Source: an uncultured Clostridia bacterium (GTDB taxonomy: Bacteria > Bacillota > Clostridia > Oscillospirales > Ruminococcaceae). Taken from it: 8,080 nucleotides of DNA. The position numbers and the translations under genes were made by a program. The notes below the pieces were generated by a model that searched no databases, was not told where the DNA came from, and saw only the letters and a list, made by a program, of their open reading frames with translations. The first letter of the stretch is position 1; each line of letters opens with the position of its first letter. The stretch covers positions 1-8,080 of the forward strand of contig CAMWRN010000098.1 in NCBI GenBank assembly GCA_947176675.1, written 5' to 3'. This document shows, piece after piece, positions 1-6,591 of the stretch.

Positions 1-3
1 TTT

Positions 4-540
4 ATGGATATTTTAGAAGTTATAAAAAACAGAACAAGCTATCGGGGGAAATACCAAAACACGCCTGTTCCGAAAGATGACCTGATAAAAATTCTCGAAG
101 CAGGGGCGGCTGCTCCGTCGGGTTGCAATAAACAGACAACATCGTTTATTGCAGTTGACAATGTAAAGCTTTTAAAAGAATTGAAGTCTCTTATCGTACC
201 GTCCATAGCAGAAACTGCGCCTTGCTTTATCTTGGTTCTTACGCAGAAGATTTATGCATACAGAGATAAATGCTTCAATGTGCAGGACTACAGTGCGGCT
301 ATCGAAAATATGCTGCTGGCGATTAAGGCTCTGGGATATGAAAGCTGTTGGTATGAGGGACATATTACCGATGATGATGATATTGCAGGAAAACTTGCCG
401 AGCATATGGGCATACCCGACGAATACAAAATAGTTTGCATACTGCCTGTGGGAAAGGCTGACGAAGAAATAACTCGGGTATCTAAAAAGCAGCTTGAAAG
501 CAGGGTATGGTTTAACAGTTTCGGTGCGGATAAAAAGTAA
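4..540 (+). CDS. Nitroreductase family protein (FMN-dependent)
   Basis: A 178-residue protein that fits the nitroreductase/flavin reductase fold, a family of homodimeric cytoplasmic enzymes that bind FMN and reduce substrates with NAD(P)H. Visible family features are the N-terminal basic FMN phosphate motif (NRTSYRGKY, residues 9-17), the APSGCNKQ segment at 37-44, the dimer/FMN helix VQDYSAAIENMLLAIKALG around 93-111, and the hydrophobic strand plus glycine turn IVCILPVGKA at 143-152. Length is typical of the short members. The start at base 4 is chosen because family members begin with MD/ME about nine residues before the first Arg. Only three bases precede it, so no ribosome binding site can be seen, and the frame is open to the window edge. 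The true substrate cannot be told from sequence. It lies 37 bases before ftsY in the same direction and may share its transcript. Confidence 0.85.
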   Translation: MDILEVIKNRTSYRGKYQNTPVPKDDLIKILEAGAAAPSGCNKQTTSFIAVDNVKLLKELKSLIVPSIAETAPCFILVLTQKIYAYRDKCFNVQDYSAAIENMLLAIKALGYESCWYEGHITDDDDIAGKLAEHMGIPDEYKIVCILPVGKADEEITRVSKKQLESRVWFNSFGADKK

Positions 541-563
541 AGCTTACAATGCACAAAATATTC

Positions 564-570
564 AAGGAGG
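564..570 (+). promoter_or_regulatory. Strong ribosome binding site of ftsY
   Basis: AAGGAGG sits 7 bases before the ATG at 578. It decides the start of ftsY. The reading frame is open further upstream to an ATG at 494, but that would overlap the end of the nitroreductase gene and has no comparable site. Confidence 0.85.
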
Positions 571-577
571 TACAGCA

Positions 578-1840
578 ATGAACATTTTCAGTAAAATTGC
601 AGCAGGATTAAAAAAGACAAAGGATTCTATGATGGGCAAGCTCGAAGCCTTGATGAACTCCTTTACAAAGATCGACGAGGATTTTTTCGAGGAGCTGGAG
701 GAGCTTCTCATAACCTGCGATATCGGCGTTGAGACCTCTCTTGAAATATGCGGCGAACTGCGGAAAAAAGTCAAGGAAAAGGGACTGACAGAAACGGTTC
801 AGCTTATGGACGAGTTGAAGGAGATCATCACCGAAATGCTTGGCGAGGACAAGAGTCTGGACGTGTCCTCAAAGCCTGCGGTAATACTTGTAATCGGCGT
901 GAACGGCGCGGGTAAGACTACCACTATCGGCAAGCTTGCGGCACGGTACAAAAACGAGTGTAAAAACGTCCTTGTAGCGGCGGCGGACACTTTCCGAGCG
1001 GCGGCTATCGACCAGCTTGAGGTCTGGACTCAGCGTGCGGGAGTTGATATCGTCAAGCACGAAGAGGGTTCCGACCCTGCGGCTGTGGTTTTCGACGCAG
1101 TAACGGCAGCCAAAGCGCGGGACATAGACGTGCTTATCTGCGACACAGCGGGACGTCTGCATAACAAGAAAAATCTTATGGACGAACTGAAAAAAATCAG
1201 CCGTATAGTTCACCAGCAAGCCGAGGGCTGTTCACTTGAAACCCTTCTTGTTCTTGACGCGACCACGGGTCAGAACGCCGTAAATCAGGCGAAGCTTTTC
1301 GGCGAGACTGCGAACATTACAGGTATCATCCTCACAAAGCTTGACGGCACGGCAAAGGGCGGAATAATCATTTCCATTCACCGCGAGCTTGGCATTCCCG
1401 TAAAGCTTGTGGGTGTTGGCGAAAAGCTTGACGATTTGCAGGATTTCTGCGCCAAGGATTTTGTGGACGCTCTGTTCGAGACCGAGACAGATTTCGACTA
1501 CAACTACGAGCGGCTTACGGACGGTGATGAAAATGAGTTCGCCGAAGATGCGGAAATTTCCATGGAAGAAAAAACGGAAACTGAAAGCGAAAACGGAAAT
1601 GTGACGGAAATGAATTTGGAAATCTCGGAAATGCAAGAAAAATCCGAAATTAATGAAAATATCGAAGATGAAACGGCAGAAAGCGAATCTGAACTTGCAG
1701 AAGCCGAAATCTCGGAAGATGATGTTTCCGAGGAGAAAAAGAGCCTGAAAGACGGTAAATTCGGATTTCTGTTTAAGGAAATTACTTTTGGCAAGAAGAA
1801 AAAGGATACCGAAAACGACGAACAAACCGATGACGAGTAA
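578..1840 (+). CDS. ftsY: Signal recognition particle receptor FtsY with acidic C-terminal tail
   Basis: A 420-residue SRP-type GTPase that docks the SRP-ribosome-nascent chain complex at the cytoplasmic membrane for co-translational insertion. Residues 1-20 form a likely amphipathic membrane-targeting helix (IAAGLKKTKDSM), followed by the four-helix N domain (about 20-95). The G domain shows all motifs: P-loop GVNGAGKTT (107-115), DTFRAAA (137-143), DTAGR (189-193), TKLD (253-256) and GVGEKLDDL (279-287). The canonical protein would end near residue 300 (DFVDALF). Here about 120 further residues follow, dominated by Glu, Asp, Ser and Asn, with a short basic-aromatic patch at 394-409. In E. 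coli the acidic A domain is N-terminal, so the arrangement is reversed; the N terminus has no such domain. The start at 578 is set by AAGGAGG. It lies between the nitroreductase gene and rdgB, 12 bases before the latter, and is probably co-transcribed with both. Confidence 0.97.
   Translation: MNIFSKIAAGLKKTKDSMMGKLEALMNSFTKIDEDFFEELEELLITCDIGVETSLEICGELRKKVKEKGLTETVQLMDELKEIITEMLGEDKSLDVSSKPAVILVIGVNGAGKTTTIGKLAARYKNECKNVLVAAADTFRAAAIDQLEVWTQRAGVDIVKHEEGSDPAAVVFDAVTAAKARDIDVLICDTAGRLHNKKNLMDELKKISRIVHQQAEGCSLETLLVLDATTGQNAVNQAKLFGETANITGIILTKLDGTAKGGIIISIHRELGIPVKLVGVGEKLDDLQDFCAKDFVDALFETETDFDYNYERLTDGDENEFAEDAEISMEEKTETESENGNVTEMNLEISEMQEKSEINENIEDETAESESELAEAEISEDDVSEEKKSLKDGKFGFLFKEITFGKKKKDTENDEQTDDE
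1478..1840 (+). other. Acidic low-complexity tail of FtsY
   Basis: This stretch encodes FtsY residues 301-420, beyond the end of the GTPase domain. It is rich in Glu and Asp, with recurring short units such as EIS, SEM and SEI. At the DNA level the word GGAAAT or GGAAAC recurs many times between about 1550 and 1650, giving a purine-rich coding strand. It is likely disordered. The last 30 residues differ: KFGFLFKEITFGKKKK is basic and aromatic, flanked by acidic residues. No frameshift is apparent, since the frame stays open and ends directly before the rdgB ribosome binding site. Confidence 0.8.
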
Positions 1841-1852
1841 GGAGATACTAGC

Positions 1853-2437
1853 ATGAAAATAGTTCTTGCAACAAACAATAAAAACAAACTCCGCGAAGTG
1901 CGTGAAATCCTCGAACCTGCGGGACTGACGGTGCTTTCACAGTCCGAAGCGGGAGCGGATATCGAGGTGGAGGAAAGCGGCAAGACCTTTGCGGAAAACG
2001 CCTACCTGAAAGCAAAAGCAGTTTTCGATCTGACGGGACTTCCCGTTATCGCCGATGACAGCGGTTTGGAGGTGGACGCCCTGAACGGCGCTCCCGGAGT
2101 ATTTTCTGCGCGTTACGCTCCGGAGGGACAGCGGAGAAAACGTATTCTTTCAGAACTGGAAAATGTTCCCGACGAAAAGCGGGGAGCGGCTTTTGTGTCC
2201 TGTATTTGCTATATCGACCCCAACGGAGAACCCCGCTATTTCACGGGAAAGGTTTTCGGAACTATCGGCTATGAAAACCGCGGCACAAACGGCTTCGGCT
2301 ACGACTCCATTTTTATGTACGGCGACAGGTCTTTTGCGGAAATGTCTGCCGAAGAGAAAAACGAGGTCAGTCACCGCGCCAACGCCCTCAAACAGCTAAA
2401 GGAATTTTTCAGTTCCAACGGAACAAACAACGTCTGA
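1853..2437 (+). CDS. rdgB: XTP/dITP diphosphatase (RdgB/HAM1 family)
   Basis: A 194-residue cytoplasmic nucleotide pool sanitiser. The family hydrolyses dITP, ITP and XTP to monophosphates and pyrophosphate, keeping deaminated purines out of DNA and RNA. Motifs seen: the substrate-binding TNNKNK (7-12), EESGKTFAENA (40-50) with a metal-site Glu, ADDSGLEVDALNGAPG (68-83, with the catalytic Asp pair) followed by FSARYA, RGTNGFGYDSIF (143-154), and the C-terminal EVSHRANALK (171-180), whose SHR contacts the base. The loop after RYAPEG is a few residues shorter than in many homologues, and the usual D-x-x-N there is absent. The length of 194 is normal. GGAGA at 1841-1845 lies 7 bases before the ATG. 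The gene follows ftsY by 12 bases and is followed at once by an intrinsic terminator, so it probably ends this transcription unit. Confidence 0.96.
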   Translation: MKIVLATNNKNKLREVREILEPAGLTVLSQSEAGADIEVEESGKTFAENAYLKAKAVFDLTGLPVIADDSGLEVDALNGAPGVFSARYAPEGQRRKRILSELENVPDEKRGAAFVSCICYIDPNGEPRYFTGKVFGTIGYENRGTNGFGYDSIFMYGDRSFAEMSAEEKNEVSHRANALKQLKEFFSSNGTNNV

Positions 2438-2442
2438 TAAAT

Positions 2443-2471
2443 AAACGGAAATCGCTTCCGATTTCCGTTTT
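2443..2471 (+). terminator. Intrinsic terminator after rdgB
   Basis: A perfect 12-bp inverted repeat (AAACGGAAATCG at 2443-2454 and its reverse complement at 2459-2470) encloses the 4-base loop CTTC and runs into a short T-run. It begins 5 bases after the rdgB stop. The flanking A and T runs are symmetrical, so it could work in either direction, although no gene on the minus strand needs it. The U-tract is short, so some read-through into polA is possible. Confidence 0.8.
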
Positions 2472-2510
2472 CTAATATCTTGATCTATATTTTGATTTGG
2501 AGGACTAATT
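2472..2510 (+). promoter_or_regulatory. polA leader with ribosome binding site and possible promoter
   Basis: GGAGG at 2499-2503 lies 7 bases before the polA ATG and is a clear ribosome binding site. The 39 bases between the terminator and polA are AT-rich and include TATATT at 2486-2491, which resembles a -10 box. The hexamer 17 bases further upstream (TTCCGT) is a poor -35 match and lies inside the terminator stem. A promoter is expected here if the terminator is efficient, but the sequence supports it only weakly. Confidence 0.35.
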
Positions 2511-5054
2511 ATGAAGCTTCTTGCAATAGACGGCAACAGCATTATGAACCGCGCTTTTTACGGCATAAAAATGCTGTCCAATAAAAACGGCGCGTATACC
2601 AACGCCATAACGGGATTTATGAACATCTACCTTTCGGTGGTGAACGATATTTCACCCGACGGCGTGGCTGTGGCATTCGACCTCCGCGCGCCTACTTTCC
2701 GTCATAAGGCAGTAGACAGCTACAAAGCCAACCGTCACGGAATGCCCGACGAGCTTGCCCAGCAGATGCCCGTAATCAAGGAGCTTCTTACCGCTCTCGG
2801 AATAAAGATAGTGGAGTGCGAGGGCTTTGAGGCGGACGATATTCTCGGTACTCTTTCAAAGCTTTGCACCGATACGAACGGAGAGTGTTATGTCCTAACG
2901 GGGGACAGGGACTCACTCCAGCTTATCAACGACAACGTTACCGTCCTGCTCCACACAACAAAGGGTACGGTTCGGTATACCGAGGAAAAATTTACAGAGG
3001 ATTACGGAATTGCGCCAATCGAGCTTATTGATCTGAAAGCCTTAATGGGTGACAGCTCCGACAACATCAGCGGCGTTAAGGGTATCGGTGAGAAAACTGC
3101 CACACAGCTTATAAAGGACTATCACACAGTTGAGGGACTTTACTCCGCTTTGGAAAACGGCGGCGTAACTGCCACAAAGTCGGTACTTTCCAAGCTTGAA
3201 GCGGGAAAAGCCGATGCGGAACAAAGCAAATGGCTTGCAACTATCGTGAAAAACGCTCCAATTGAAATGAGTGCGGACGCATACAAGATCGGCAGCGTAA
3301 ACGAGGAAAAGGTGTCCTCATTGCTGACGGGACTTGAAATGTTCAAGCTTCTGGAACGTCTTAAAATCAAGCCCTCTGCGGTAACGGAGACCGCTAAGTC
3401 TGAAAACGCTCCGACTAAAAAAGAGTACGTCATAGCAGGTGAATTTTCGGGAAATATCACCGGATTTGATGAAGCGGTTTTCCTCCTAAAGGACGGTATA
3501 ATGCAGCTTCTCCCCACAAATGAAGAAAAAATCTACACCGTTTCGGACAAGGCAATGCAGCTTGATTTTCTCAATTCCGATTGTAAAAAGATAACAGTAG
3601 GTGCAAAGACTGTGTACCGCTTATGCATCGAAAACGGCAGGGAGCTTAAAAACGTCATTGCCGATGCGGATATTTTGGGGTACGTCCTAAACACCAATTC
3701 CGCGGAGTATTCCGTAGAAAGAATGTGCGCAGAGTATGGCGTTCCTGCCTATGACGATTTGAAAGAATTTGCGGAAATCGCCGCCCTTGCAAGCCTTGCT
3801 CCCGTAATGCTTGCGGAGGTTGAAAAGCAGGGCATGACATGGCTGCTGAACGAGATAGAATTGCCGCTCACAGAGGTGCTTGCGAGCATGGAGCATTATG
3901 GAGTAAAGGTGGACAGCGAGGGCATAGAAAAATTCGGTGAGCAGCTGAAAGAGGAAATGACGGGCATCGAACAGCAGATATACTTCATGGCGGGGCATGA
4001 GTTCAACATCGGTTCGCCGAAGCAGCTTGGCGTTGTTTTGTTTGAAGAAATGGGACTTCCCACAGGCAAGAAAACCAAAACAGGCTACTCCACCAATGCG
4101 GACGTTCTCGAAAATCTTCGGGACAAGCATGAAATTGTGGACTTGATTTTGCAGTACCGTCAGCTTTCAAAGCTTAATTCCACATATGTTGAGGGACTTT
4201 TAAAGGTTGTCGCCGAGGACGGCAGAGTACACAGCCTTTTCAAGCAGACCGAGACTCGCACAGGCAGGATTTCTTCCGCTGAGCCGAATGTGCAGAATAT
4301 TCCCGTCCGAACTGAGCTGGGCAGAAATATGCGTAAATTTTTTGTTGCGGACGAGGGCTACACCCTTTTGGACGCGGACTACAGTCAGATCGAACTGCGA
4401 ATTCTCGCCCACATGAGCGGCGACAAAAATATGCAGGATGGCTTTGCAAACGGCATGGATATACACACCTCCACAGCTGCGCAGGTTTTCGATATGCCCG
4501 CTGACATGGTAACTTCCGAAATGCGGCGTGCGGCAAAGGCGGTAAATTTCGGAATTGTGTACGGTATCGGCGCGTTCTCCCTCTCAAAGGATATCGGCGT
4601 TACCGTCGCCGAGGCGGACAGGTACATCAAGAATTATCTTGCAAAATATCCGGGCGTTTCCCGCTTTATGGACAACACCGTTAAAAATGCGCAGGAAAAA
4701 GGCTATGCGGCAACAATGTTCGGTCGCCGCAGACCGATCCCAGAGCTGAAAAATTCCAACAAAAACGTGCAGGCTTTCGGCAAGCGTGCGGCAATGAACG
4801 CCCCGGTGCAAGGTACGGCGGCGGATATAATCAAGATAGCCATGATAAAGGTGTACAAACGGCTTAAAGCGGAAAACCTTGAAGCACGTCTGATATTGCA
4901 GGTACACGACGAGCTTATCATCGAAGTAAGCGAAAAGGACGCGGATCGCGCTGCCGCCGTACTTGGCGAGGAAATGCGCGGCGCAGCGGTCCTTGATGTA
5001 CCTCTCACTGCGGACGTTTCCAAAGGAAAAACATGGTATGATGCAAAAGGTTGA
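2511..5054 (+). CDS. polA: DNA polymerase I (5' nuclease, inactive proofreading domain, polymerase)
   Basis: An 847-residue family A polymerase that removes RNA primers, fills gaps and joins in excision repair. Domain 1 (about 1-290) is the 5' nuclease, with AIDGNS (D7), AFD (D57), GFEADDILG (105-113), LTGDRDSLQL (129-138), MGDSSDN (179-185) and the helix-three-turn-helix VKGIGEKTA (189-197). Domain 2 (about 300-440) sits where the 3'-5' exonuclease does in E. coli but lacks the DxE metal motif and is shorter, so proofreading is probably lost, as in B. subtilis and Taq enzymes. Domain 3 is the polymerase: RTGRISSAEPNVQNIPVR (583-600), motif A DYSQIELR (623-630), motif B RRAAKAVNFGIVYG (672-685, with K676, F680 and Y684), and motif C QVHDELIIEV (797-806). 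Catalytic aspartates are D623 and D800. Length lies between Taq (832) and B. subtilis (880). The start follows GGAGG. Its last 17 bases overlap the next gene. Confidence 0.98.
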   Translation: MKLLAIDGNSIMNRAFYGIKMLSNKNGAYTNAITGFMNIYLSVVNDISPDGVAVAFDLRAPTFRHKAVDSYKANRHGMPDELAQQMPVIKELLTALGIKIVECEGFEADDILGTLSKLCTDTNGECYVLTGDRDSLQLINDNVTVLLHTTKGTVRYTEEKFTEDYGIAPIELIDLKALMGDSSDNISGVKGIGEKTATQLIKDYHTVEGLYSALENGGVTATKSVLSKLEAGKADAEQSKWLATIVKNAPIEMSADAYKIGSVNEEKVSSLLTGLEMFKLLERLKIKPSAVTETAKSENAPTKKEYVIAGEFSGNITGFDEAVFLLKDGIMQLLPTNEEKIYTVSDKAMQLDFLNSDCKKITVGAKTVYRLCIENGRELKNVIADADILGYVLNTNSAEYSVERMCAEYGVPAYDDLKEFAEIAALASLAPVMLAEVEKQGMTWLLNEIELPLTEVLASMEHYGVKVDSEGIEKFGEQLKEEMTGIEQQIYFMAGHEFNIGSPKQLGVVLFEEMGLPTGKKTKTGYSTNADVLENLRDKHEIVDLILQYRQLSKLNSTYVEGLLKVVAEDGRVHSLFKQTETRTGRISSAEPNVQNIPVRTELGRNMRKFFVADEGYTLLDADYSQIELRILAHMSGDKNMQDGFANGMDIHTSTAAQVFDMPADMVTSEMRRAAKAVNFGIVYGIGAFSLSKDIGVTVAEADRYIKNYLAKYPGVSRFMDNTVKNAQEKGYAATMFGRRRPIPELKNSNKNVQAFGKRAAMNAPVQGTAADIIKIAMIKVYKRLKAENLEARLILQVHDELIIEVSEKDADRAAAVLGEEMRGAAVLDVPLTADVSKGKTWYDAKG
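5022..5027 (+). promoter_or_regulatory. Ribosome binding site inside polA for the CmpB-like gene
   Basis: AAAGGA lies within the last codons of polA, 10 bases before the ATG at 5038 and 13 before a second in-frame ATG at 5041. It favours 5038 as the start. The frame is open back to 4963, but that start would overlap polA by over 90 bases. Confidence 0.5.
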
Positions 5055-5553
5055 TACGAAAAAATTGTCCGCATTAGTACTGGAATTTACGGTGTACAGC
5101 TTTATCGGCTGGGCGTATGAAACGATCTTCACATCGGCAGTGTGGGGACGTTTTGCCGACCGCGGCTGGCTTCACCTGCCCATATGTCCTATATACGGAT
5201 TCTGCGCAATGGCTATGCTGCTGATATTCCGCAGGATAAAAAGTCCACTGATTATCTTTGCGGTGGGAACGGCAGTCACCACCGCCGCAGAGCTTGTCGC
5301 CTCCTATGTTCTTGACCTGTTTATTGACGAACCGCTTTGGGATTACAAAAACTGGGCATTTAATTTTCAGGGGCGCATAGCCTTGGGCAGCAGCCTTATT
5401 TTCGGGGTACTCTGTTTGCTGCTTGCGAAAGTTCTGCACCCCTTTGCGGAATATCTTGCGGACAAGCTCGGCGGCAGGGTACTCAAGGTTATGGCGGTTG
5501 TAACGCTTGCGCTGATTTTTGTTGATACGGTGTACACTTTTATAAATACATAA
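5038..5553 (+). CDS. CmpB-like membrane protein (putative ABC transporter type IV family, Pfam ABC_trans_CmpB)
   Basis: A 171-residue polytopic membrane protein. I place it in the CmpB-like family (I recall PF06541) from its characteristic conserved positions: YSFIGWAYET (20-29), GRFADRGWLHLPICPIYG (37-54), then the WDYKNWAFNFQGRIALGSS block (101-119). Hydrophobic segments lie at about 10-30, 48-65, 70-95, 115-133 and 150-168, giving four or five membrane spans. Despite the family name, a transport role has not been established as far as I know, and no ATPase or substrate-binding protein lies nearby, so no substrate is assigned. The gene overlaps the end of polA by 17 bases, suggesting translation coupled to polA. 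It is followed 13 bases later by the DinB-like gene. The start could also be the adjacent ATG at 5041, one codon shorter. Confidence 0.85.
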   Translation: MMQKVDTKKLSALVLEFTVYSFIGWAYETIFTSAVWGRFADRGWLHLPICPIYGFCAMAMLLIFRRIKSPLIIFAVGTAVTTAAELVASYVLDLFIDEPLWDYKNWAFNFQGRIALGSSLIFGVLCLLLAKVLHPFAEYLADKLGGRVLKVMAVVTLALIFVDTVYTFINT

Positions 5554-5566
5554 GGAGGTTTTCAAA

Positions 5567-6073
5567 ATGAACGAAATTGTAAAAATGATGAAAGTACAGT
5601 ATGACGACAGCTATAAAATGCTGAAAAGCGTGGTAGAGATTTGTCCCGAGGAGCTTTGGAAATCGTACAATAACGGTCTGTCCGTATGGAACAATGTTGT
5701 GCATACTCTTGTTGGGAGCGATTTCTGGCTTAGACTTGACTACAAAGCTGATTTTAAATCAAGCTTTGATTTTCCCAAAAACATAGGCGAAAAGCTGTAT
5801 ATGGACGAGTGGTGCAATGCAAGCGATGGTTGCATGACAAAAGAACAGGTCATGGACTGCTTCAAAGCTTTTGATGTAAAAAAGGATAAATTTTTTGACT
5901 TGCTGGATGATGAAATGCTTTGTCAAAAAATTCTGGACGATATGGATTTTACCTACCTTAGCGTGATATGTGCACAGATAAGGCATATTATGTGCCACGT
6001 CGGGATTTGTCAGGACGCAATAACTGCGTTTGGCGGCGGAGATATTCCTTGGGTGGCGTTCGGGGAAACCTGA
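5567..6073 (+). CDS. DinB superfamily protein (putative metal-dependent four-helix bundle)
   Basis: A 168-residue protein I assign to the DinB/YfiT-like superfamily from its layout rather than from close identity. It has a helical N terminus, a His in the second helix (H46, in NNVVHTLVGSDFWL), and an HxxxH pair in the last helix (H140 and H144, in QIRHIMCHVGICQD). Three such histidines bind a divalent metal in the family. A Gly-rich turn and the PWVAFGE end also fit. Members include thiol-dependent transferases and DNA-damage-induced proteins of unknown action; the substrate cannot be told here, and a role in DNA repair should not be inferred from the name or from nearby polA alone. AAGGAGG at 5552-5558 lies 8 bases before the ATG and overlaps the upstream stop. 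Cysteines are numerous for the size (C26, C83, C89, C98, C119, C135, C143, C148). GC is visibly lower than in polA. Confidence 0.7.
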   Translation: MNEIVKMMKVQYDDSYKMLKSVVEICPEELWKSYNNGLSVWNNVVHTLVGSDFWLRLDYKADFKSSFDFPKNIGEKLYMDEWCNASDGCMTKEQVMDCFKAFDVKKDKFFDLLDDEMLCQKILDDMDFTYLSVICAQIRHIMCHVGICQDAITAFGGGDIPWVAFGET

Positions 6074-6083
6074 AAAATTACAT

Positions 6084-6088
6084 AGGAG
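6084..6088 (+). promoter_or_regulatory. Ribosome binding site of the orphan membrane gene
   Basis: AGGAG lies 8 bases before the ATG at 6097. It decides the start, because the frame is open back to 5968 within the DinB-like gene; the longer version would add 43 residues with no sense in front of a clean signal-anchor. Confidence 0.7.
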
Positions 6089-6096
6089 TTTTAGGA

Positions 6097-6591
6097 ATGA
6101 AATTCAATATAAAAACAATAGTTGCGTTATGTATAACTGTCCTCACATTGGCGCTTGCTTTGCCTTGTGTGATATTTGTTTTATGGATTAATCAGAAGCC
6201 GAATTTTTCAAAATACCATTCTTATGAGGTTGTACTTGGTTATGATAAAGATTTAGGCAGTACTGGGTATATGCAGCTTACGGACGAACAATTTCAGCAT
6301 ATAGCTGAAATATATAATAATGATGAAACATTGTGTTATAAATGGTTTGGAGACTTTTCTGGTGAACACAGCTATGATATAATATTATACAAAACGGCAG
6401 ATATGACCGGCGAAAGTGTTATTATGCAGACATATTGTGATAACGTTGATTTTTTTGCAATTGGCAAAAGCAATGATTTTCTTGCTGTGTATTTTTGGAA
6501 AGCGTGGTGTATCAAACAGGATACATCAAAACAGGTAAATGCTGTTATTAAAGAATTAATAGAACAATACGAAAGCGGGCGGGAAGTATGA
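6097..6591 (+). CDS. Unrecognised single-pass membrane protein
   Basis: I do not recognise this 164-residue protein. A basic N terminus (MKFNIK) leads into one hydrophobic segment at about 8-31, then a polar domain of about 130 residues with mixed strand and helix character and many Tyr, Trp and Phe. The positive-inside rule predicts a cytoplasmic N terminus and an extracytoplasmic domain, which contains C80, C114 and C138. ALPC at 21-24 is not a good lipobox because Pro precedes the Cys, so a signal-anchor is favoured over a lipoprotein. My hand count over 6121-6580 gives about 34% GC, well below polA or dus, and codons are A/T-ending (TTT, AAT, GAT, TAT), which hints at separate origin or relaxed selection. 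It starts 23 bases after the DinB-like gene, and its stop overlaps the dus start (ATGA). Confidence 0.75.
   Translation: MKFNIKTIVALCITVLTLALALPCVIFVLWINQKPNFSKYHSYEVVLGYDKDLGSTGYMQLTDEQFQHIAEIYNNDETLCYKWFGDFSGEHSYDIILYKTADMTGESVIMQTYCDNVDFFAIGKSNDFLAVYFWKAWCIKQDTSKQVNAVIKELIEQYESGREV

Noticed and set aside
494..577. Longer FtsY start upstream of 578
   Set aside because: It would overlap the nitroreductase gene and lacks a ribosome binding site, while AAGGAGG stands just before 578.
1232..1825. A 197-residue minus-strand open frame opposite the ftsY tail
   Set aside because: Its Phe-rich product is the antisense of Glu codons (GAA read as TTC). It has no ribosome binding site or family likeness and lies fully inside ftsY.
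3687..4130. Long minus-strand open frames opposite polA
   Set aside because: They are shadows of the polA frame with no domain, and polA is certain here.
160..4180. Many AAGCTT hexamers scattered across the window
   Set aside because: Most are in-frame Lys-Leu (AAG CTT) or similar codon pairs and reflect the preference for CTT leucine codons; spacing is irregular.
6157..6168. Possible lipoprotein cleavage site (ALPC) in the orphan membrane protein
   Set aside because: Pro before the Cys breaks the lipobox consensus, and hydrophobic sequence continues past the Cys, which fits a transmembrane anchor better.
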